Source: Phellopilus nigrolimitatus
Taxonomy: Eukaryota > Basidiomycota > Agaricomycetes > Hymenochaetales > Hymenochaetaceae
DNA length: 64,000 bases
Direction: 5' to 3'
NCBI GenBank assembly: GCA_021029095.1
Contig: JAJOHG010000004.1
Location: forward strand, 248,001 to 312,000
Positions 47,744-58,856 of this stretch are shown here, piece by piece (positions within the stretch are counted from its first letter, which is position 1; the number at the start of each line of letters is the position of its first letter). The translations under genes were made by a program, and so were the position numbers. A model generated the notes under the pieces. That model searched no databases, was not told the origin of the DNA, and worked only from the letters and a program-made list of their open reading frames with translations.

Positions 47744-48892
47744 ATGCATTCTACATTCAAACACTCGTATTTCCTCGGTATCCGGGTATGTACTTTACTT
47801 CCTCAGTCGTCTCCAACGTCCTCTGACCTCGTTGACGTCGATGTCTTAGCCGCAAACTTATAGTTCTGCGGGCCGCGCCGACACCAACGTCGAGCAGTTC
47901 CCCCTTCCTGGCTCGCCTCCACCCGGGTCGTTCGCAATGCCAGAGTCTCTGACTTTCGAGGACGTCGACTTCGGCGACATGCTCAGCGATGACGACGACT
48001 TCTTCAAAAAGGAATGGCCCCAGCTTCGGATAGCGACAGCTTGACGTCGACTACGATGTTTCTCCCGTCGAGCGCGTGGGAGGACAACATGATGTTCTCA
48101 CTGTCCTCCTCTCAGACCTTCAAGGACCCGTTTGAAGAGTTTGAAAAAATCGAAGCCGTCGAGTTAGGAATGACCGCCCTTGAAGACGTCGACAGTCCTG
48201 CGGCACTTGGGTCGCCTGTTGCCGCAGACATGCCGATGGCCCGCGCCGAACCGGCAGAATACGACTACCAGTGCACTCTGGCCTCGTCCGCCATCGACAT
48301 AGCCCACATCGGTACGACGTCATCGGAGATTCTGTCTCAGACTGGCGCGGTTCAAGATGATTCCCTTACCAATACGCCTTCTCAGACTGGCACAGTCCAA
48401 GATGGTCCTCTTACCAATACGCCTTCTCTCTTTGGACTCGAACCTGATTACGAAGTCCAGGATCCGTGTCCCAGCCTCACCGCCTCTCACAAGCGCACCA
48501 TCCCCGACCCGTGCGGTGAAATCCCCGAGCACCTCTCCCAAGAGGATGTCGAACGTGCAGAAGCGATCCTCTCTGAGCTACGCACACTCACCGCAGCGCG
48601 AGGTCTGCGCGGGCTAGGGCTGATCAATGTCCCCGAGCTCACGCCTATGATGACAAGAGCAACGCTCGTCTCCGCACCTGTCACGCCAGGCAGAGGGTAC
48701 ATAGCAAAGACACAGTCCAGCAAGAGGAAGTTCTCTGCCATAGCACCGGAGCCAGTGACGCGCTTGCCGAAGAGGATGCGTGTTCGGCTACTTGTTGCGG
48801 ACGTCGGAGACTGGGTGAAGGAGAAGGTGAAGAAGGCGCGACCTCACGGGCTTAAGACACGGAAGCAGAGGTCGACGACGGTGAGGGCGTAG
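47744..48892 (+). pseudogene. Acidic nuclear-like protein, right copy (frameshifted)
   Basis: Exon 1 (47744-47785, MHSTFKHSYFLGIR) and exon 2 (from 47850) match the left copy, but one base is missing at about 48002-48010. After FEDVDFGDMLSDDDDFF the reading leads to a stop within about a dozen codons. The original frame reopens at 48014 (MAPASDSDS) and runs to 48892. A second place near 48474-48500 shows one extra and one missing base close together, changing a few residues (SLTASHKRT instead of SSPPLTKRT) but restoring the frame. Either this copy is dead, it starts at the internal ATG, or the sequence has an error in the repeat. Confidence 0.6.
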
Positions 48893-50164
48893 GTAAATGA
48901 AGTGGTGGGGGCGGAGAGGTGTGGAGTTTACTAATCTTTCAGCGCGAGCGACGGCGACGGACGCAGAGACAACTGATTTATTATTATTATTATTTATTAA
49001 CTTTTTTTCTTCTTACCAGCGGCGCCTACATACGATCGACTGACCGGCCTGCGCAGAGGAAGAGGCACCTTTTTCTGCACTCGTCAGCCAGTCCGATGCT
49101 AGGGGAATTATTGTTCCTCGCCTATTTTCATCAAGATGAGTTTATTTATTTATAATCCCATTTATTTCCACCTCGCTGGCTTCGAGACATCTTTCCGAAG
49201 GGGCGGAGGAGGCACCCTCTTCCCTGGTGGTCGTTTCGTCTCGTTTCCGGGCGGTGGAGCCCTTAGGACGCTGCTAACTTCTATTTCATTTTGTGCAGTT
49301 ACCGACTTCGAACTTGGACGTTCGAGTTCCCACTCGAAGAAGACTTCTTTCTTTTGTTTCGTCACAGGGTGTTCGAAGGTACGTGGCTCTCTTGCGCATA
49401 GCCGGAGGAAATGCAAACATTCTCTCTTACAGAGCAATCCTGGCAGGCCTGTCGATGGCTTAATGGCGCAAAGACACGAACCTCCTCTTCCCACGTCGTC
49501 TGGAACTACGTTTGGAGGGAGGAAGCGCAAGCCACAAAAAATACGACGAAAACTCGATTTGAAACTCACACGTTCTACTCAATGAAAAAAAAAAAAAAAA
49601 AAACATCCGTCTAAATTTCGAACACTCCGCTTTCATTGTCCTTTTTTTGCATCACTCTCGTTTCTTTCTCTGCTTCACTCTATTTTATGCTTGGTTATAC
49701 TCCTGTTTTGCCGGACGCTTGCAGTTTATTTTCCTTCTTTTTTGTTTTTCTGTTTTCACGTTTTTTGTTCTTTCTGTATGGCTCAAATAATCATGTCGAC
49801 CCCGCTTTCCCTCTGCATTTATGTTCCTGTATTTGTATTTCATAAGAGCCTCGTTCAGAGCTACACACATGTAATATCAAGCAGTCGGAATCTCTTGACG
49901 AAAGAAACGTCATGCGTGAAAGTGAAAGAAACCGTTTACCTCGCTCATCGCATAGAGCACGAGTCTCATCGTCGTTGCTTGCACATATGCACAGACTCGT
50001 TTTCGTCTGTACAAGCAAATACTCATTGTGCACGAGCTTATGCTGCCGACACAGATACTCGGTTATCATTAACAGCGCACATACAATGCCGCATACAAAT
50101 AGAAAGAAAGGACACGAATTAACAGAAAGGAACAAACAAAATAGATTCTACCAGACTTTACCCT
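48893..50164. other. Non-coding part of right arm core
   Basis: Near-identical reverse complement of 24917-26187. An ATT microsatellite lies at about 48979-48995 and a poly-A run at about 49584-49602. Frames differ from the left arm through small indels, arguing against coding. Confidence 0.45.
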
Positions 50165-51913
50165 CTAACAATTGTGGCCAGACCCACCATACACCATTGC
50201 CAGGCTTACCTCACCAAGCCGGAACCGGCTCGTACCTGCATGACCATTCCGCTTGTGACCCCAGAACATTTTCTCGTCCCACTCGTCAATGAGATCGACA
50301 AGGGTCTGAAGATGCCTATAAGTCGACTGGCTGCTTATTTCGCGGATGAAAGCGCCCCACTGATGTGATAAGGATAACACCGAGCATCCCTAAAACGGTT
50401 ACATACAGTATCTGGTCGATGTCAGGTATAACGAGATAGGGCACAGGCACTTGAAAATGCGAGCTTACCTGGACTGGACGGGCCTGCAAGCCGATATCGG
50501 CGTTCACACTGACTGCAAGGACAAATAGCCAGTGCAGGATTGGATCGGCTGTATGAATAGCGATGCTCTGCCAGCTGAGGAAAAATATCTTGAAGAACCC
50601 TGGCGATGGGTCCGAGCCTTTCTCCGAGCCTGCCTCTCTCCAGAGCCATTCATCACGTACGAGTGCGACAAGCAGTTGCGTACAAGTAAGTGCTGTTGTG
50701 ACTATTCCCCCTTGAAAACCGACAAGAATCCCAAGGCCCCAAATAAGTCCTGCTGTCGGTGCATTTCCCTGCCAGCCAAAGGTCATGGCACCAGTGTCTT
50801 CGCTCACCGCTTGCGAAGCGGTGTTCGTCGTGGTCCAGGGAATAAGTGCCCAACTAGTCCCGTAATGCGAGCCCTGCGTTCCAGACACCATCATGCTCCA
50901 TATGATGAAGCACCAGTAGTACCCGGCCCCTATAGACATCCAAATGTACAGCACGAATCTGCGAAACTGAGGATGCGACATCCAGGCCGGCATCTGCCGC
51001 TCCCGGGGCTTCATAGGGACATCGTCGAGGTACCTGTCATACAAAGAATACATGCACCGACCGGGTCTCCTCTCCAGAACACCTTCGATAACTAGAACGG
51101 CAGCAGTATCGAAGGGAGATTGGCTCCACGTCGGTATTGTTGTCGTAAGAATGGCGAGTATTGCTATAGTGCATTGCAGTACCTGTGACGGAGCCAAGAA
51201 TGATGAGCGCAACGAATGAGACGACGGTGTTGTAGTTCTCGTTCTCCGATGCCACGCTCAGCAACACCATTGAGCTCGAAGCATATGAAATGGCCAGACA
51301 CAAGGCCATGATGACGTTCGCGGTCAGCCCATTTGCTGACCACCAATCGTAAGATGCCTGGAGAAAGCGTAGGTTCGAGTCGCGGCCGCCCACTTTGTCT
51401 ATCCTTCTCGAATGCAAGTTTCCATTTCAGCGCCGTCTCGTGGGCAGAACCACTCGACCACACGGAGAGCTTGACGAATGTAACGTTGAGCAAAAGAAGG
51501 AGCACTTCCCGCGCATAGAGCGGGTTTAGGTGAACGTGAAGGTTTCCACCATGATAAGTGCCGGACTGAACGAGTACGGGCAATGACTGAGATTTGATGT
51601 GTAGTCCTATGACGATACAGAACACGCCGAAGATGAAGCTGGTGGCTAATCCCGCCAAAACCAGTTTGCGCGAAAGTTCACCACGGTTATAGTCTTTCTT
51701 CGTCTTGAGCAGACGGCTATCCTCATCGAAGCTTCCAGCATAGGGCTGGCTATGCCCAGATCCCATCTCTTTCGTACGAGTGAGTACAATAAGTGTAAGA
51801 ACAATGGGCCGAAAGATGACCCACCTTGCAGCTAGATGATGGCAGCTCGTTCGGGGTATGATCATCCCGTCACTAAAACATTTATAACTACGCTGAGCGT
51901 CAAAGTCGTTCAA
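50165..51913 (-). pseudogene. Multi-pass membrane protein, right copy, frame broken
   Basis: Same protein as the left copy at 23228-24916. Here the early part is open through YHGGNLHVHLNPLYAREVLLL, where the left copy has lost a base. Compared with the left copy, 11 bases are missing near 51377, one base is extra near 51183, and one base is extra near 50328, which causes an early stop after RNKQPVDL. The last intron (GTAAGC...CCAG, about 50410-50472) is in correct phase here (ARPVQ joined to ILYVTVLG), unlike on the left. So each copy keeps parts the other has lost. The family is unrecognised. Confidence 0.7.
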
Positions 51914-52806
51914 GGATGTTGATGGAAACTCCGCAAGTTAAACACGCCCGAATAGTCATGGTGAAAAAGAGGGCGGGAGGCGCTCTAAGGACCACTTTCA
52001 GCTGAAGAAAACCACTGCACATTAACAGCAGAAGGCTGTCTCAGTCTAAACACCAGCCTATCTAAAGGCACGGATCATAGGACAGATGGACTTGGTCAGA
52101 ATCTCAAGTCGTTATCTGGGGAGGACGGAACTTACGAGGCTACAATTTAGTGCTAGATGTGCGCTGCGTCTTCCAAACTTTTTTGCACGATGAAGCCTCA
52201 TTCTCCCTTCACGATTAGACGCTCCTCCGTTCCTTAGCAACAAGGCTCCAAAACAATGCGGAACAACTCTTTCGGAAACACAACGTGTAGTCCAAGAATA
52301 CCCGGCTGATGTCTTACAAGGAGCGATCGTTCTTAGGCAGTGAAATTTGTTGATATGACGAGAATGACCCTGCAATACGTATGAACATCAGAGTTCAATT
52401 TATGAAGGAATATTGTGTCTTTACATCGACGTAAGTTTAAGCCTTTCACTTCGAATGCATTCTTCAATTGGTCGGCGCTTACAGTAAAACAGAACACGAG
52501 TTGTCGATGCCTGTACCATGCGGACGCCATTGAGCGCTTAAGCAATTTCTGTTTCTGTTTCAGTGTCAATACGGTGGCATACGTGAACCCTTTTTTGGAG
52601 AGGCACGAAAGGATGGAAAAGGGTTGGCAGGAGGAGAACGCGCGAGGGCAACACAGATCTTTCTCCTTCGACCAAGGGCTGATATCCGTATACTTGTGAT
52701 GAGTACGAAGAAACTGTAGAAATAAGGAATGGCTTACACATTCGCGCAGTCAACGCCAACGAAACAAAGACGGTTAGAAAAGCCCATCAGACGCGACTCG
52801 TTCGAC
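51914..52806. other. Diverged intergenic part of right arm
   Basis: Corresponds to 22247-23227 in the left arm with patchy similarity. No gene is supported. Confidence 0.4.
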
Positions 52807-53298
52807 CTATGCACTTTCATCCTCCTCGTCAAACACTTCATAACCAACATATACGACCTCTGAACATCGCTCGCATGCGATCAGATGGCGTTCAATCTCC
52901 ATATCCGCTTCCCTGATGACATACATGCCGCCGCAGCGACACGCGGTAGTCCATGTCGCCTGCGAGTCTTCAGCCTCCTTCACACACGTGAACTCCTCAA
53001 GTGATATTATTTGCGCAGGACGGGGCCCCGAAGACGATTGCCCTGCAGTGTGCTCAGAATTCACCAGCGATGTATTGTAAGCGGACCGTGATTCAAGATC
53101 GGCTAGGGTACGATAAGCCTCCTGGATACGTTCAACACTGAAATGTTCCACGAGTCCCGTGTTGCATTGGGAGACCTTTCTCTTGTCTGGATGACAAGCA
53201 AGCAAGACGCGATGATACGCAGTTTTTATTTCAGCCTGAGTAGCAGACGGCGAAATTCGAAGAATTTGATAATGCGTTTGCGAAGCTGAACCTGACAT
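52807..53298 (-). CDS. DPH4: DPH4-type J-protein, right copy
   Basis: Single exon, 163 residues, same length as the left copy. The J domain with HPD (LLACHPDKRK) and the zinc ligands CRCGGMY and CERCSEVV are all present. It differs from the left copy at 26 of 163 positions, mostly conservative and outside the metal and HPD residues. The pattern (same length, no frameshift, ligands kept) suggests that both copies have been under selection. It sits head to head with the makorin-type gene, 251 bp away. Confidence 0.88.
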   Translation of the reverse strand: MSGSASQTHYQILRISPSATQAEIKTAYHRVLLACHPDKRKVSQCNTGLVEHFSVERIQEAYRTLADLESRSAYNTSLVNSEHTAGQSSSGPRPAQIISLEEFTCVKEAEDSQATWTTACRCGGMYVIREADMEIERHLIACERCSEVVYVGYEVFDEEDESA

Positions 53299-53549
53299 GG
53301 ATAAAGCAGAAAGCAGTCACTGGAAGCTTTAGGTATATCAGGCAATAAACGGGCCAGCGAGCGAGGCACGAAAGAAAAAAAAAGCGAAGTCGCATTGACC
53401 ACCAGGCGCGCTTCAGAAGGAAGTCACAGCCACCATGGTCGATCGCTTAGCTGCTCACACCAGCTCAGCAGTGCGCTTCGTCTTCGACCAATACCACCCT
53501 TGACCAGCTGAGTTCTTTTATGAATCTCACTGGGGAAAGTGAACGATAA
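53299..53549. promoter_or_regulatory. Divergent promoter DPH4 / makorin
   Basis: 251 bp between start codons. The DPH4 half is shared with the left arm; the makorin half is not, so the duplication border cuts this promoter at about 53490. Confidence 0.45.
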
Positions 53550-55694
53550 ATGGACCAGCGACCATCCACTTCCAAGGCGCGGGGAGTATGCAAGTACTTT
53601 TCTCGAAGGAGAGGCTGTCTCAACGGAGACACGTGCAAGTTTCTTCACGGCGAGGGCGAAACGCTATCTCCATATGACAAGAGCAAGACTTGCAGGTTCT
53701 TTACAGCAGGTGTGTTCTTCAGTACCTGTGTAGATGTCGCTCATCGTTGATCGTGAACTCGTACGTCCAGGTTTCTGTAAGCACGGAGATAAATGTTGGT
53801 TCCACCACGCCGGTAGTACGAGTGGCCCCGCTGCGTTTGAGATCGGGACTTCTAGTACAGCAGTGCCGTTAGCACAAGAAGCGGAAGATGAAGAAGAGAG
53901 CCTTTGCTGCATTTGTCAGGATAAGCCGGTAACATATGGGTTACTAGGTTAGTTTCCTCATGATCCCCGCGCCTTGGTACAGCGTTGACGGTTGGATGCA
54001 CAGAGGGATGTAGCCACATATGTTGTCTGGAGGTTTTTTTTTTTCTGTTTCACATGTTGATCGTTGCTCAGGATTTTGGCTATAGTGCTTGCGTGGCTGG
54101 AGAGATCCGTCAGGTAAATCGCATGACATTGTTGCATCAGGTAACACGAAAAAATGCCCCTACTGCCGGACTCCATCGAACTTCATAACACCATCGAGTG
54201 TATTCTATCCAGGTGGAGACCCTCGGAAAACAGAGACTATCGCTCAGTACAAAGCTAGCATGGCCCGCGTACCATGCAAGTAAGTCAATCACTCAACATA
54301 ATGGCGAGTTCTACAATGTAACAACTTGGGATCAGGTATTTTGAGAGATCTGAATCGGGAAGGAGACATTGTCCTTTTGGCATCGACTGCTTTTACGAGC
54401 ACAAAGAAAGGGACGGCAACGCTTTCGTTTTTTCTCACGGTGCTGGGTTCTACATGAATGTGAGTTAACCATTCAGTATCATATATATGCAACTGCTAAT
54501 TATCATAGCAGAGAATGCGCAATCATGTACGCTCAAGAAATGAGCTATTTCCCAATACCTTTCCTTTCTTACGGACGATTAGGACGGAGAACGACGTACT
54601 TCAGACGCTGTCAGAACTTAGATCGCGCCTCGAGTCCCTTCATCTCATCCCGCGTGCAAATCTAAATTCATCAGACAACGAGAATGCGGAGGAAAACTTC
54701 CTAAGTAGACTTGTACGTTTATCTGGTCCCAACATCTTTTCCATGCGCACCAGTCAAAAAATATTTTCAGGTAGACGAGGTCCTGACAAGCCTCGAGGAT
54801 GCGATAGGGGGTTCTGGCCCTGCGTCCACAGAAGACGAATATGTAGAAGAGCGTCATTCGACGTCATCAAGGCCTTCGATCTTGGCAGCGCCGGAGTATG
54901 CACAGGCATTATCATTTAACTCGGATACCTCACCTCTGCCCCTCACGCGTGCATTTATGGACAGCAACATCTTGACAGACGAGAGGGAAGAGACGGCTGG
55001 AGTACCAGTGCTTGAGCAGCCTTCAGTCTCGACCTTCAGTGCGCCGCGCCCTCCTGATCCTTGGTCATCTGCCTGGACCGACGGGGACGAGGATGACGAG
55101 GATGCGAGAAGTGAAACTATTGATAACGTAATCGATCCTTTCAGCCAAGATGGCGAAAGTCCACCGCCACTTGAGGGATACGTATCTGCTCGATTGCCCA
55201 GTCGTTTTCTCAACAATGCGGATCAATCCTTGCCTACCACTGTCGGCTCCGACGTTGAATCTGGATCGGATGATGATGTGCCATCTGGCGAGCCCTCAGG
55301 TCAGAGACCGCTGGAACGATCTCTTATCCTACCTGAACGAGGAGACGCGGATGAAGCCCCCGGTCGACAATCGACGACGACGGGTTCTGGTGGCGGAAAT
55401 CAAGAATTACAGGATCGCGAATCACAAAGTAAGGCGGAAACTCGTAAGGAGACACCGCGCCGTTCGAAATCATACAGTGGCGTGTCGTTTTCTGGTCAAT
55501 CGCAAGGTCGGCGGAATGGGAATGGGAGTCAGAGCTTCGTGACGGATGGGCGTGGTCGTGTCGTTGCGACAGATGACGGCGCGCCCGCCGACGCGACTTC
55601 GCTAGCCTCTTGGACGGCTGGTGCGCCGGTGATACCGCCGACGCCGCACGAATCTAGCGCTTCAGCGGGGAGTGAGTTTCCGATCTCTGAGTGA
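53550..55694 (+). CDS. Makorin-type CCCH/RING ubiquitin ligase
   Basis: Seven exons (53550-53709, 53771-53947, 54004-54032, 54086-54279, 54336-54459, 54512-54712, 54771-55694) join to 602 residues. Two CCCH fingers come first: Cys14-Cys23-Cys29-His33 and Cys48-Cys56-Cys62-His66. A C3HC4 RING follows: CCICQDKP, CSHICCLECLRGW and CPYCRTP. A third CCCH finger (VPCKYFERSESG, then CPFGIDCFYEH) comes next; its first spacing is longer than usual. This order of fingers is that of makorins, RNA-binding E3 ligases. The remaining 370 residues are disordered, with acidic clusters and many Ser/Pro. The CAG/AGA acceptor pair at the start of exon 6 could add one Gln. It shares a promoter with the right DPH4. 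Confidence 0.9.
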
Positions 55695-56952
55695 ATGGGG
55701 CATCGCGAAGGGTGAGGCGAGTATTGCTTTGGAGGATAGGTGCTAGATTACGAAATGGTCTTGCAGATTATTTTTTTTGTACTTTTCTTGCTTGGACTGA
55801 TGATGAAATAGAATTAAAAATACTTTGTACCATATATGAAGTCTCGGCTTTCGTATCAAGTTGATTTCTGTAAATTATTCGGCAGACATCGAGTCGGTCT
55901 ACTTTATTGCACGCAAGGTAAGTACGGAGTTCCGGAAAATTTCTTCGCTTCCATTCCTATTACAGGGGGAAAGCTACTGGACTGTGAGCTTAAGATGTAC
56001 TGGGGGATACCGACTTCCAAGGCCGTCCGTCGATATTATTGCTCGCCGAACTGTTTTAGCCTCGAGCTCGAAGTCAAATCTTGAACGACGATTCGAACGA
56101 TCGTCGGAGAGAATTCACATTGGCTGCCAAAACAGGGGAATACTTACCCAGCTCAAACCGCTCTTAAATATTTCAAGGTTATAGAAGAGAGGAACACGAG
56201 CCTTCTTCAGCAGTATTAATTAATGCACGCTGGTGTAAACCTGGACGTTCGGAACTCTAGCCGGAAAACGAGGCATCATAAGAATAGCTTCGTCGACTGC
56301 GATCCTAGGACAACTAGGACTTGCGAATGGAGCTTTGCCAAGTGAGGAAGAGGGCTTGCCGTGCGAGTTACTGAAGCCAGAAAAAAAAATCAGGGAGAGA
56401 AAGATAGACTCGAACGCACCTCGTATAGGCTTTTAACAGTCCTAATTTCCGCAACCTCAAGTGAGTGATTTCCATATATCTTTGCCCCGTAATAACCTAC
56501 TATTTTACTAGCATGTTCATCACAAATCTGACATGACAGTGCTTTGATAATATTTCGTGAGTAAAGTGCACAAGTCTCTTAAAAGCCGTCGTGAATTTGC
56601 CTTACCAAGCAGATGAGGAAGCCTCGTTCATCACATTTCTATCACAGTAGTCGGACCCTTTCCTAGGACATCAACCGTATGAATGGTGCTCTCGATCCAG
56701 TGCAGCCTCGTTATCATGATCATCATTGGATGTGCACAGGCTTGGGAGTATCCACTGCCCCTTAAACGCCTGTCAGATACCTAGCACGGATTGCATGTGC
56801 CTCCTGGGCAGCTATAAGTTGACAGGTATATACTGCTTCAAGGCTGTTAGCATTAACGCCCTTGTACTCCAGACGTTGCCTCCTCTGCCAATAAGCCAAG
56901 CTCGCCCTCATCTTCGCCTTTCAAAAGGCACAGCTCAACCATTCACCCCATC
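55695..56952. other. Intergenic; promoter of Cys-rich gene at right end
   Basis: No supported gene. A TATAAG element is at 56813-56818, about 140 bp before the start codon of the Cys-rich protein, and a second TATATA at 56827-56832. Confidence 0.4.
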
Positions 56953-57320
56953 ATGACTCGCAACAATGCAAATTATAATCACCATTGCGGGGTCAAGGCC
57001 TGTAAAGGCCACATTCTCGGTCCTGGATCCGGCTGCAGTAAAAACTGCGACGCGTACGTGAAATGCGAGTCAAAGTATGCTTGCACGAACCTTGTGCAGC
57101 GCGCAGGCGTATGCCCTGCATGTGATGCGAAAGGTAATTGGAGTCCGTCATTTCCCCGGCTCGCGGTTGAAGCTCTCTTGTGCTACCGACGACTCGTAAA
57201 TTCTGTTGACGGAAAATTGTTGTTTATCCAGAGAAAGCTGAGCGACGGGAGCAAAAAAGAAACAGTGTCAACGGTACCAGTAATCGGAGAGGATCAAAGA
57301 GCGAGGTTCCAAAATCATAA
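56953..57320 (+). CDS. Small Cys-rich protein, unrecognised
   Basis: Two exons (56953-57133 and 57232-57320) join in phase to 89 residues. The first 60 residues contain nine cysteines: one in HHCGV, then KACKG, GSGCSKNCD, VKCES, YACTN and VCPACD. The spacing includes CxxxC and a final CPAC, which would suit zinc binding rather than a disulfide-rich secreted protein; there is no signal peptide. The tail is short and highly charged (KEKAERREQKR) and Ser/Asn-rich. I do not recognise the family. A TATA-like element lies upstream. Without splicing the frame would read on to 57336 with a different tail; the spliced form is preferred because the donor and acceptor are good and the tail is less random. 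Confidence 0.55.
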
Positions 57321-58856
57321 GACCCACAACTCGTGAGTGAGCCTTTACTGTGCGCTGCTGCTGTTATTCGAGACTCATGACCCTTTCAGCAGAAATTGTA
57401 CCTATATCATCAGAGTTTATTTGTGAATTTTGAAAAGTTGAAATCAAATGCTAAAGGGTGCAGGGGCTTTGTTCTAGCAGATTCCTTGCCGACTTAGCTC
57501 CAATATCTGACATATCTTGAACCTCCCTCTTGAAAGGCCACGAACGCGAAGAATTTTGTCCTCTGCAAGAAAAAAAAATCGGATTGACGCAGCAGTAGGC
57601 CAGAACAAACGCCGTAGACTTGTCAATCCAAAAGTGAAGGGTAGATCGATGATGGAGCTTATATGTAAGCTTGTTCAATCTCTAGCGTCGGAAGTCATGT
57701 CTAAAATCGCCAAATACGCTCAGACTACGCGGAATGTCAGGTCCGAAACTCTCCCAGTCATTAGTATTGGTGCCTAGCATAGTTATCCATTGAGGGGAGA
57801 ATGGCGTAAAGCTCACAGTTATACAGATGAGAAAACAGACCTTCCTTCACTACCAAGTCTATAGCTAGACCGGAGGCTTGGGCAAATGAACCAAGGTCGA
57901 AACTTTCTGGTGTTTCAAGATGTTTTCCAACGAGTTTTCCCCATACGGGCAGATGATAAATATATAGGTAACTGTGACCAATTTGAAAACCCACTGCTTT
58001 TCCGAGAACAAGACTCGAAGTATACAGCAGACGAGAAATTGTGTTTACGCCAGGTTTAGAATCATAGCGTCGATCTTGATCGAATACGATCATCACTTCT
58101 ATATCTGGTCGGCATTTTCCTCACTTGATCGCGATTCGGGAGTCTGTGTTTCTCTACATCTGCTCATGCTTTCAACCGATATTCATTCGTCTGAACCTTT
58201 ATTTCAAGGAAAGGGGGTTGCTTGGCGATCTCAACTAGCGACGCACGGCAATAAAGCTGTGCGAAACGGTTGCGGCCGCCCGCTTGTTGCTTTCTCTGTG
58301 CTTCCTTGTGCTTGAATGCGGCGTCGAAGAATATGCGTGGGACTGAGACCGATCGCACACCTTACAGGAACTCCCTGCTCACTTTATGTCGAATTGGCAA
58401 CTCGAAATTGGCCCAAATAGTAAGATGCTTTTCACTCACAGACTTGCGGGCGTAAACGGAATGCTATAACGAGTTGATGATGGACGGTGATCTGGGTATG
58501 CCGGATATTTGCTTGCTCAAAAGACCGCGAAGGCCCGCGAAGACGCCGCCGTCTTATCTCACGGCCGAAGCTCTTGAAGGTTGTAACCGCTCACAGCAAC
58601 CCGCCATCCCGATGCAAAGCCGGACAAGGGCGCGAATTATCGGCTGCTGATCCAAGGCCGAACCTAGGCAACAAGAAGGGCTTCAATGGGACAATCTGAC
58701 CATATTGTGTCGTCTAGACGAGAACTGGGGATCAATAACCTCATATATATTTTTTATTTCCGAAGCTTAAAAACTTCCTCTTCTTTGGTCCTTTCCCCTT
58801 GACGTTCATGAGTCGCCGCCCTCGTGGGTCCTCCTGCAGACTCTGGGTCCTCTGCT
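57321..58856. other. Intergenic, no supported gene
   Basis: Short open frames only (for example 57517-57777 + and 57761-58096 -). None has a domain or consistent splice sites. Confidence 0.4.

Larger units (their letters stand above)
47000..53490 (-). repeat. Right arm of inverted segmental duplication
   Basis: Reverse-complement copy of about 21560-28030. It holds, in mirror order, the acidic-protein gene (+), the membrane-protein gene (-) and DPH4 (-). The near-identical core is about 47530-51530. The outer border near DPH4 still shows shared words such as GCTAAGCGATCGAC. The inner border fades between 47310 and 47000, for example the shared word TACTTCTAGAA. Borders are by eye. Confidence 0.85.

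Noticed and set aside
49136..49585. 149-residue plus-strand open frame in the right arm
   Set aside because: Not open in the near-identical left arm; simple-sequence ends; no domain.
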